DNA of 6,536 bases from CAZNQW01 sp964575225 (lineage in GTDB: Bacteria; Chloroflexota; Anaerolineae; JAAYZQ01). A program made the position numbers and the translations under genes. Below are positions 1 through 3,673 of the stretch, piece by piece; positions within the stretch are counted from its first letter, which is position 1; each line of letters begins with the position of its first letter. Below the pieces are notes generated by a model. The model searched no databases. It saw only the letters and a list, made by a program, of their open reading frames with translations, and was not told where the DNA came from. The stretch covers positions 1 through 6,536 of the forward strand of contig CAZNQW010000220.1 in assembly GCA_964575225.1 (NCBI GenBank). Direction: 5' to 3'.

Positions 1-164
1 ACTACCGCGATATTGCCGGGCCAGTCGTGGCCGACCTCTTGCCATTGCTCGGCCGTCGGCCTGAGCTGCCAAGCCTCACAGGCGGCCGCCTTGCCCTTTA
101 CGGGTATGGTCGGGATGCCCGCGGCCGTCCACCTTTGCCGCCATTGGGTTAAGGGCGTAGGCAC
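1..164 (-). CDS. N-terminal fragment of a probable prim-pol-type replication protein (runs off left edge)
   Basis: This open frame starts at a GTG at 162-164 and stays open to the left edge, giving about 54 residues. An AGGGGG Shine-Dalgarno lies 6 bases upstream of the GTG, and no in-frame ATG competes. The residues begin with TPLTQWRQRWTAAG, then IPTIPV, KGKAA, a W after a short gap, a W-rich stretch, and finish with WPGNIAV. The order 'aromatic helix, GIPxIPV, KGK, W, then NIAV' matches the start of bifunctional primase-polymerase domains, which typically read G-W-x-V-x-P-x and later N-I-G-V before the catalytic acidic residues. Such proteins prime or carry out replication of plasmids and phages. 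The catalytic residues lie outside the window, so the family is inferred from the N-terminus alone. The gene would be the replication module of the element, divergent from nothing and last in the minus-strand series. Confidence 0.6.
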   Translation of the reverse strand, partial: MPTPLTQWRQRWTAAGIPTIPVKGKAAACEAWQLRPTAEQWQEVGHDWPGNIAV

Positions 165-201
165 GGCGGGCCCCCTGTAACCTGTGTGCTACACGTTCGG
201 G

Positions 202-221
202 GGCATTTTGCGGCATTTTGC
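202..221. repeat. Tandem 10-bp direct repeat GGCATTTTGC x2 upstream of the primase gene
   Basis: Two perfect head-to-tail copies of GGCATTTTGC occupy 202-211 and 212-221, one helical turn apart. They lie about 40 bases upstream of the primase-like start codon. Phased short repeats next to a replication gene suggest binding of an initiator or repressor to one face of the helix. Two copies are too few to call an iteron array. Confidence 0.4.
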
Positions 222-223
222 GT

Positions 224-250
224 TTGACTTGCCCGAAACTGTGCTATACT
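224..250 (+). promoter_or_regulatory. Sigma-70-like promoter reading rightwards
   Basis: TTGACT at 224-229 and TATACT at 245-250 have a 15-base spacer, or 16 if the -35 is read as TTTGAC at 223-228. The hexamers are good and the spacing slightly short. It points against all genes in the window. A transcript from about position 257 would meet the hairpin at 286-322 and would be antisense to the tail of the 327-533 gene if it read through. It may make a short untranslated RNA. Confidence 0.45.
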
Positions 251-285
251 AAGGCCAGAACATACATGCGCCCGCGTGATTGTTC

Positions 286-322
286 GCCCGCCGCCCTCAG
301 TGTTCGCCCACTGGGGGCGGGC
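286..322. terminator. GC-rich hairpin between the primase-like gene and the first RHH gene
   Basis: GCCCGCC at 286-292 pairs with GGCGGGC at 316-322, and CAGTG at 298-302 pairs with CACTG at 309-313, with small internal bulges. It sits four bases beyond the TAA of the 327-533 gene. Neither side has a proper U tract: the plus strand continues CCGTTTAT, the minus strand GAACAATC. It is therefore a weak or factor-assisted terminator, possibly acting in both directions. Confidence 0.4.
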
Positions 323-326
323 CCGT

Positions 327-533
327 TTATAGGCCCTGCATGGGTTGTCCCTCATAGACAAAGCCAAGGCCCCCTTTCGTCAAAGTTGCGTAAGCCCGGA
401 TTGCCTGCCGGGTGTAGTCACTCAGGGATAGCCCCAAGCGCCCGGCCTCAATCTCGAGGGCTTGCCGCTCAGATCGCGTTACCCGGACGGCGGGTAGAGT
501 GCGGATCTTGCTTTCTTCTACCGTCGCTTGCAT
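327..533 (-). CDS. Small ribbon-helix-helix DNA-binding protein, MobC/plasmid-mobilization-like
   Basis: The protein is 68 aa, starting at the ATG at 531-533. That start has a G-rich Shine-Dalgarno (GGAAGGGAAGGGGG) just upstream. A longer reading to 656 would pass through an intrinsic terminator and has unlikely composition. Residues about 13-50 form a ribbon-helix-helix: a strand LPAVRVT, helix A SERQALEIEAGRLG, the turn LSLSDY, and helix B TRQAIRAYAT. The 'RVT..ER..IE..A..LGLSLSDY.R' pattern is typical of MobC-type relaxosome accessory proteins and of CopG/Arc repressors. Such dimers insert the strand pair into the DNA major groove. The neighbouring oriT-like site favours a mobilization accessory role, but a copy-number repressor or antitoxin cannot be excluded, and no relaxase is in the window. 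A terminator lies between its promoter and its start codon, suggesting attenuated expression. Confidence 0.7.
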   Translation of the reverse strand: MQATVEESKIRTLPAVRVTRSERQALEIEAGRLGLSLSDYTRQAIRAYATLTKGGLGFVYEGQPMQGL

Positions 534-566
534 GGTCGGACCCCCTTCCCTTCCTGAGTAGGAATA

Positions 567-598
567 CAAAAACGCCCCGGGCAATCCTGCCGGGGCGT
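567..598 (-). terminator. Intrinsic terminator, positioned as an attenuator before the 327-533 gene
   Basis: On the minus strand a perfect 9-bp stem (ACGCCCCGG at 572-580 pairs with CCGGGGCGT at 590-598, 9-nt loop) is followed by TTTTTGTATT. This is a textbook Rho-independent terminator. The ATG of the small DNA-binding gene is only about 40 bases further on, with its Shine-Dalgarno in between and no room for another promoter. Confidence 0.8.
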
Positions 599-624
599 CA
601 CAAGTGCGGGTATTGGGTATGCTC

Positions 625-672
625 AGGTATGGCCCAGTATGGCCATGCCTTCTCAATGCGCCCTTGTGATTG
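625..672 (+). other. oriT-like site: inverted repeat followed by a nick-region-like motif
   Basis: AGGTATGGCC (625-634) and GGCCATGCCT (641-650) form a 10-bp stem with one G-T pair and a 6-nt loop. Five bases later comes ATGCGCCCTTG (656-666). The nick region of the IncQ/MOBQ family reads TAAGTGCG|CCCT and is also preceded within a few bases by a 10-bp inverted repeat. Eight of nine bases of GTGCGCCCT match here, and the stem-to-nick distance is similar. Ribbon-helix-helix proteins lie on both sides. The relaxase is not in the window, so this rests on local resemblance only. Confidence 0.4.
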
Positions 673-739
673 CCCTAGCAGGTGGCCCCCCCGCCGTAGC
701 GGTTCGCCGGTTGCCCCTGCATCTAGTATGACTGTCCCG

Positions 740-768
740 ATTATACCCCCGTAGGTGCCAAAGCGCAA
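740..768 (-). promoter_or_regulatory. Strong sigma-70-like promoter (TTGCGC-17-TATAAT)
   Basis: On the minus strand TTGCGC (763-768) is followed after exactly 17 bases by a perfect TATAAT (740-745). Transcription would start near 733 and run leftwards through the oriT-like hairpin to the attenuator and the 327-533 gene. It sits about 30 bases beyond the stop of the 797-997 gene. Confidence 0.65.
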
Positions 769-796
769 GAAAGAATAGAACGCCTGGCCTAAGTCG

Positions 797-997
797 TTAG
801 CTTGCCGTAGCCTTGGGGCGCCGGTCCTGTTGCGCCTCGGCCTGTAGCGTCTGAGCCACGCCCAGGGCCGCCCGTCGGATCACGTCGGCCGCAGATCGCC
901 CCAAGGCTTCGGCGGTCTTGCGGATTGCCTCGGCCTCGGCTTCGGTCACTCGAAAAGTAAGCATGGTGCTCTTGGTCTGTCGGGTCTGTCGGGTCAT
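797..997 (-). CDS. Small ribbon-helix-helix protein, MobC/Arc-like
   Basis: The protein is 66 aa, with its ATG at 995-997 preceded by GGGGGG 5-6 bases upstream. After a short polar N-terminus, residues 12-47 form a ribbon-helix-helix: strand MLTFRVT, helix A EAEAEAIRKTAEALG, turn RSAAD, helix B VIRRAALGVAQTL. The C-terminal tail is charged (QQDRRPKATAS). The fold matches accessory relaxosome proteins and small plasmid repressors. It is not a close copy of the 68-aa protein at 327-533, so the two are paralogous at best and may bind different sites. The N-terminus is encoded by a 9-bp tandem repeat (974-995) giving RQT-RQT, a place where length could vary between strains. No convincing promoter is visible in the 55 bases upstream, although GGTATACC at 1023-1030 is a small palindrome that could be an operator. 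Confidence 0.7.
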   Translation of the reverse strand: MTRQTRQTKSTMLTFRVTEAEAEAIRKTAEALGRSAADVIRRAALGVAQTLQAEAQQDRRPKATAS

Positions 998-1052
998 TGG
1001 ATCCCCCCTTCTGTGTGTCTATGGTATACCGCTATGGGTGCTTCCCTGTGCT

Positions 1053-2132
1053 CTACTGATTAGGGACAAAAACGGGCCCGGTTGTCTGGGTCTGAGCCGG
1101 GGCAATCTGTAAGAGCTCGGCCGCTATGCCCTGGGCCATCTCTAGCGCCCTGTGGCAGTGCTCGGCCGCCGTCTTGCGCCCAATGCCCAGGCGCCGCCCG
1201 ATCGCGGCCAAGGTTTCGCCCTGTAGCCATCCTACCATAACGGCCGCCTGCCTGTCGGTTAGCCGATCGCGTACCCCTTCCCATACCTGCCGGGCTAGTT
1301 CCTGATTCTCGAGGTCTAAGAGCTCGGCCGATGCTAGCAAGGTTAAGAGCCGCCCCCGCGGTTCGGTTGGCTCGGCCCCCTGCCTGAGCCAAGAGCCCGA
1401 GCCCCACCAGCCGGCGGGCAAGTTCGGATTGTGGGCGTCATAGTGGCGGCTCTTGGGCTTGTGCTCGGCAATCGCCGCCCCTGTGGCGTCCTGGGCCTTC
1501 GTGGTGGGCGGTTGGGGCGTCCTTATGGGCCGGATCCCGTTAGATCGCCTGTAAGCCCGGTTCATTGCTTCGGCTGTATAGTTGCCCGTCGGCTCATACC
1601 AGCCTGTACCATCCTGGGCCGCCCGCTTGCAATGCCTGTCCCGGTAGTAGACGCGCCCCGGGGCGTCTTCCCCGACCTTGCTATATAGGCGGTTCATGGG
1701 CTTGTCGGTGTATGGCGCAAACGGTAACGGCACAAGGCCCAGGCCATCGGCAACATAGCTTAGGGGCTCATCGCCGCGGGCGTCTAGCCCCCGCTTACTG
1801 AGCCACGCCCGCATAGCGCCCGGGGTTTCAAAGTCGCCTAGGTAGAGCTCATGCCGGCGGGTTTGCTCGTTTGCGTAACGTTCCCGGCGGTTAGCGTTTA
1901 CGGCTTCCCGGGCCCACTCAGGCCATCCCGAAGCCTTGCCCCCGTAGGTATGCAGGCAGTCATAGCATAAGGACCATCGGCGGGGCTTCCATTGCCCGCA
2001 TACGGGGCAAGTTGTCGCCAGGAAGGGCGCCGGGTTGGCCTCGGGTAGGTCCTGGGTTGGCTCTAGCTCGGCCGCGGGGCCGGTCGTGTCTTGGGGCATG
2101 GTGGCCCAAGTTGTCGCTTGGTAGAATGGCAT
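1053..2132 (-). CDS. Zinc-ribbon plus C-terminal helix-turn-helix protein, unknown function
   Basis: The protein is 359 aa. It is not recognised as a named family. An N-terminal disordered stretch (1-40) precedes a probable zinc-binding knuckle, C42-P-V-C45 and C56-Y-D-C59. The middle (about 60-250) is basic and rich in aromatic and arginine residues with no recognisable enzyme motif. Residues 291-334 read as a sigma-70 region 4 or LuxR-like helix-turn-helix: LTDRQAAVMVGWLQG, then ETLAAIGRRLGI, then GRKTAAEHCHRALEMA. The layout suggests a DNA-binding regulator or a replication-associated protein. I chose the ATG at 2130-2132, which has a GGGG a few bases upstream; a second Met at codon 12 lacks any Shine-Dalgarno. 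Its leader contains one copy of the 24-base motif (2144-2167), and the palindromic array lies directly upstream, so it could be a regulator or user of that array. Separated by 55 bases from the 797-997 gene downstream. Confidence 0.8.
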   Translation of the reverse strand: MPFYQATTWATMPQDTTGPAAELEPTQDLPEANPAPFLATTCPVCGQWKPRRWSLCYDCLHTYGGKASGWPEWAREAVNANRRERYANEQTRRHELYLGDFETPGAMRAWLSKRGLDARGDEPLSYVADGLGLVPLPFAPYTDKPMNRLYSKVGEDAPGRVYYRDRHCKRAAQDGTGWYEPTGNYTAEAMNRAYRRSNGIRPIRTPQPPTTKAQDATGAAIAEHKPKSRHYDAHNPNLPAGWWGSGSWLRQGAEPTEPRGRLLTLLASAELLDLENQELARQVWEGVRDRLTDRQAAVMVGWLQGETLAAIGRRLGIGRKTAAEHCHRALEMAQGIAAELLQIAPAQTQTTGPVFVPNQ

Positions 2133-2143
2133 TAGGCCCCGCT

Positions 2144-2167
2144 TAGCTTCCTATACGTCACTTTCTA
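2144..2167 (-). repeat. 24-base motif TAGAA-N6-GTATAGGAAGCTA, copy 1
   Basis: On the minus strand the motif lies just before the start of the zinc-ribbon/HTH gene, 11 bases from its ATG. It matches the copies at 3527-3550 (same strand) and 5976-5999 (opposite strand) in all 18 defined positions, while the 6 middle bases differ. It may be a protein-binding site, a conserved transcript start, or the edge of a mobile segment. Confidence 0.7.
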
Positions 2168-2172
2168 GCTAG

Positions 2173-2201
2173 TGCTCGGGCCCCCGTTTGGGGGCTCAGC
2201 A
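2173..2201. terminator. Hairpin GCCCCC-GTTT-GGGGGC between the motif and the array
   Basis: A 6-bp GC stem at 2180-2185 and 2190-2195 with a GTTT loop is extended by TGCT/AGCA (2173-2176 with 2198-2201). There is no U tract on either side. It may end transcripts leaving the array, or simply insulate it. Confidence 0.4.
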
Positions 2202-2270
2202 TGCCCAATCTGTCATGTCTCGAGCATCTACCCCGCGCCCGCGTGGGGCGGCCCGTCGCGGGTCAAGACC

Positions 2271-2282
2271 TGCAAATTTGCA
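2271..2282. repeat. 12-bp perfect palindrome TGCAAATTTGCA in interval 1
   Basis: This perfect palindrome lies in the first interval of the array. Its core GCAAATTTGC recurs at the centre of the palindrome in interval 3 (2387-2396), 115 bases away. Confidence 0.8.
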
Positions 2283-2309
2283 TCTCGTCTACCCCACGCC
2301 CCCGAGGTT

Positions 2310-2353
2310 AGATATTGTCGATTTCTGCCAGATGGCAGAATCTGACAATATCT
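2310..2353. repeat. 44-base near-perfect inverted repeat in interval 2
   Basis: The outer arms AGATATTGTC (2310-2319) and GACAATATCT (2344-2353) pair over 10 bp. The inner arms TTCTGCCA (2323-2330) and TGGCAGAA (2333-2340) pair over 8 bp. A 3x3 internal mismatch separates them, and the centre is two bases. In total 18 of 22 pairs match. It overlaps the edges of the repeats on both sides. Confidence 0.85.
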
Positions 2354-2378
2354 ACCCCGCGCCCGCGTGGGGCGGCCT

Positions 2379-2404
2379 ATCGATCCGCAAATTTGCGGAT
2401 CGAT
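2379..2404. repeat. 26-bp perfect palindrome in interval 3
   Basis: ATCGATCCGCAAA (2379-2391) is followed directly by its exact reverse complement. It fills most of the 32-base interval between two intact repeats. Confidence 0.9.
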
Positions 2405-2428
2405 CAAACATCTACCCCGCGCCCGCGT

Positions 2429-2460
2429 GGGGCGGCCCCTCTTGTCAGACAAGCCGCCCC
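2429..2460. repeat. Hairpin closing the array
   Basis: The inner palindrome CTTGTC-A-GACAAG (2441-2453) is enclosed by GGGGCGG (2429-2435, the end of the last repeat) and CCGCCCC (2454-2460). It lies nine bases beyond the recombinase stop codon and could also act as its terminator, though no U tract follows on the minus strand. Confidence 0.7.
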
Positions 2461-2468
2461 GCTCGAGC

Positions 2469-3506
2469 TCAGGCAATCACGTTGGCCAGGGTCCCCAGAT
2501 CGAAGCTATAGACTGCCGGCGCCCGCCGCTTGTCCATGCCCAGGGCGCCTACATAGTGCAAGGTGGTCTTCAGGTCGGCATGGCCTAGGTTCTGTTGCAA
2601 GGCCACAACATCCATGCCCGCTTCGTAAAGCCGCCGGGCATAGGTGCGGCGGCAATCGTGGGGCTTGACGGTGCGTAGCTCACCCCCAATGCTGATTGGG
2701 TAGGCTTCCAGAATGAGCCCCACGGCTCGGGTAGTAAGCCGATCGGGCCGGACCTTCCGACCCCCACGCCAGAAGCCCCGGAATACGGCCCCGTCTTGGA
2801 TCCCCGCCGCGGCTAGCCAAGTCTCTACAATCGCCAGGGCCCAGTCAAGATCCCCATACGGCACAAGGCGCCGCTTATCGCCCTTGCCGTGCTTGACCTC
2901 AAGTGCCAGTTCCCCGCCCACGGTTTGCCGTAGGTCGGCCACGTCAAGCGCCACAAGCTCGGCTTCACGGATCCCAGTACACAGAAGCAGGGCTATAACG
3001 GCGGTATCTCGCAGGGCTTGCAAGGATCCCAAGCCCGGGGCGGCTAGCAAGGCGTCGGCCTGGGCCTTTGTCAAGCGTAGGTGGTCACTGTCGGCCGCGT
3101 CCTGTACCTTCGTCTGAGCTACGGGCGCCGCCTTGGGGTCTAGGGTATTGGTTAGCCGGGTCATGTGCTCGTCTACAATCGCCTTAGCGTCGGCGGGGCC
3201 CAGGTCGGGGTCTATGTGGGCATAGGTGGCCCGCCTGAGCTCATTAGCCGCGGGGCCGGTGGTCAGGTCCCGGTAACGGGCCCTTACCGTGCTAAGGTGG
3301 GCGCTTACGGTTGCGGGCGCGTGGCCCTGGGCCTGTAGGTGGTCCCGGTAGGCCACAAGGTCGGGCTCATTCCAGGCGCCGCCCTCAGTCTCGAGCCAGT
3401 CACAGAAGCGGGCTATGCGGTGCTTGTGATCCTTGCTCGGATTGTCGGGCATTAGCAGGGCTAGCGGGTTGTGGCTTGTGACACTCGGCAATATCGCGGT
3501 TGTCAT
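2469..3506 (-). CDS. Tyrosine recombinase/integrase (XerC/D-like)
   Basis: The protein is 345 aa, the usual length for Xer-type recombinases. Residues about 22-105 form the N-terminal SAM-like core-binding domain (the LSTVRARYRDLT helix is visible). The catalytic domain from about 140 carries the full set: Arg180 in CTGIREAELVAL, Lys208 in HGKGDKRR, His283 and Arg286 in HDCRRTYA, His309 in LGHADLKTT, and the nucleophile Tyr318 in HYVG. It should break and rejoin DNA through a 3'-phosphotyrosine intermediate, resolving multimers or integrating/excising the element. The ATG at 3504-3506 has AGGAG 8 bases upstream. A good promoter with palindromic operators lies further upstream (3557-3595). Directly downstream is the palindromic array, a plausible substrate. 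It lacks the extra insert typical of integron integrases and is much shorter than protelomerases. Confidence 0.95.
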   Translation of the reverse strand: MTTAILPSVTSHNPLALLMPDNPSKDHKHRIARFCDWLETEGGAWNEPDLVAYRDHLQAQGHAPATVSAHLSTVRARYRDLTTGPAANELRRATYAHIDPDLGPADAKAIVDEHMTRLTNTLDPKAAPVAQTKVQDAADSDHLRLTKAQADALLAAPGLGSLQALRDTAVIALLLCTGIREAELVALDVADLRQTVGGELALEVKHGKGDKRRLVPYGDLDWALAIVETWLAAAGIQDGAVFRGFWRGGRKVRPDRLTTRAVGLILEAYPISIGGELRTVKPHDCRRTYARRLYEAGMDVVALQQNLGHADLKTTLHYVGALGMDKRRAPAVYSFDLGTLANVIA

Positions 3507-3526
3507 GGCTATGTCTCCTGTGCGGT

Positions 3527-3550
3527 TAGCTTCCTATACTCACGCTTCTA
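3527..3550 (-). repeat. 24-base motif TAGAA-N6-GTATAGGAAGCTA, copy 2
   Basis: This copy lies between the recombinase promoter and its Shine-Dalgarno. Its TAGAA begins right at the predicted transcript start, about 7 bases after the -10. It is in direct orientation with copy 1 at 2144-2167, and the two enclose the array and the recombinase gene. Confidence 0.7.
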
Positions 3551-3556
3551 TGTACT

Positions 3557-3584
3557 AGTATAGCTGTATTCCTTTGTATGTCAA
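3557..3584 (-). promoter_or_regulatory. Recombinase promoter (TTGACA-16-TATACT)
   Basis: On the minus strand a perfect TTGACA (3579-3584) and TATACT (3557-3562) are 16 bases apart. The predicted start is near 3550, leaving a 44-base leader before the recombinase ATG. The region is conspicuously AT-rich for this window. Confidence 0.75.
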
Positions 3585-3623
3585 GTGTATACACTGGCAA
3601 GCAAGGGTAAACGGGGTGTACAC
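3584..3623. promoter_or_regulatory. Two palindromic operator candidates upstream of the recombinase promoter
   Basis: AGTGTATACACT (3584-3595) abuts the -35 hexamer, and GTGTACAC (3616-3623) lies with its centre 30 bases, about three helical turns, away. Both share the GTGT/ACAC arms also seen in the par promoter (4781-4793). Helical phasing and position suggest repressor binding, perhaps by the ribbon-helix-helix partner of ParA. No binding data can be drawn from sequence. Confidence 0.45.
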
Positions 3624-3629
3624 AATGCC

Positions 3630-3662
3630 GGGGTTGGGCGTGGTGGGGTTGGGGTAGGGGGG
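3630..3662 (-). terminator. C-rich, G-poor stretch after the par operon (Rho-type terminator or G-quadruplex on plus strand)
   Basis: The plus strand carries runs of G at 3630-3633, 3636-3638, 3645-3648, 3651-3654 and 3657-3662, enough for a G-quadruplex. The minus-strand transcript leaving the par operon would therefore be rich in C and poor in G over some 70 bases, the composition of Rho loading sites. No stem-loop terminator is visible between the par operon and the recombinase promoter. Confidence 0.4.
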
Positions 3663-3673
3663 TGCTCGAGGTC

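Larger units (their letters stand above)
566..733 (-). ncRNA. Possible ~165-nt untranslated RNA (promoter to intrinsic terminator)
   Basis: A strong minus-strand promoter (740-768) predicts a start near 733. An intrinsic terminator (572-598, followed by TTTTTG) would end the transcript near 566. No credible minus-strand coding frame lies between them, and the transcript carries the strong 625-650 hairpin. It may be a stand-alone small RNA, or a regulated leader of the 327-533 gene, whose start codon lies just beyond the terminator. Only the two ends are supported by sequence; the function is unknown. Confidence 0.35.
2226..2437. repeat. CRISPR-like array of a 28-bp repeat with palindromic 'spacers'
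   Basis: Three identical copies of a 28-bp repeat (starting ATCTACCCCGCG, ending GTGGGGCGGCC) lie at 2226-2253, 2350-2377 and 2410-2437. A degenerate copy (about 2287-2314) keeps TCTACCCC and a shortened G-rich half. Start-to-start distances are 61, 63 and 60 bases. Each intact repeat holds a 7-bp hairpin CCCCGCG/CGTGGGG. Repeat length, spacing, and the position of the CCCC block resemble type I-E CRISPR repeats of GC-rich bacteria. Against CRISPR: the intervening segments are themselves palindromes, the degenerate copy is internal rather than at an end, and no cas gene is in the window. The array sits between the tyrosine recombinase stop and the promoter region of the zinc-ribbon/HTH gene. 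A recombination site, a centromere-like or origin element, or a structured RNA fit better than adaptive immunity. Confidence 0.75.

Noticed and set aside
4..18. A 15-base sequence repeated in inverted orientation at 3486-3500
   Set aside because: Both copies lie in coding sequence in different frames, and a match of this length is only mildly unlikely in a GC-rich 6.5 kb window.
76..144. A 22-aa frame starting at the ATG at 142-144
   Set aside because: It is short, lacks a Shine-Dalgarno and is a shadow of the primase-like frame.
327..656. A 109-aa version of the first ribbon-helix-helix gene
   Set aside because: The extra N-terminus would span an intrinsic terminator and has non-coding composition; the internal ATG at 531-533 has a strong Shine-Dalgarno.
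1431..1801. Plus-strand frames inside the zinc-ribbon gene
   Set aside because: They are opposite-strand shadows of a well-supported long minus-strand gene, without start signals.
2310..2404. Hairpin-telomere resolution site
   Set aside because: Large palindromes fit, but the 345-aa recombinase is far shorter than known protelomerases and the replicon ends cannot be seen.
2226..2437. Straight call of a functional CRISPR array
   Set aside because: Spacing and repeat type fit, but the intervals are palindromes, the decayed repeat is internal, there is no leader or cas gene, and only three intact units exist. Kept as a CRISPR-like repeat.
2188..2511. A plus-strand open frame across the array with a repeated IYPAPAWGG peptide
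   Set aside because: The peptide repeat only reflects the DNA repeat; the frame lacks a Shine-Dalgarno, changes register between the first repeats, and the palindromes explain the sequence better.
2226..3506. Integron (attC array plus integron integrase)
   Set aside because: The recombinase has the standard Xer-type catalytic domain without the integron-specific insert, and no gene cassettes lie between the palindromes.
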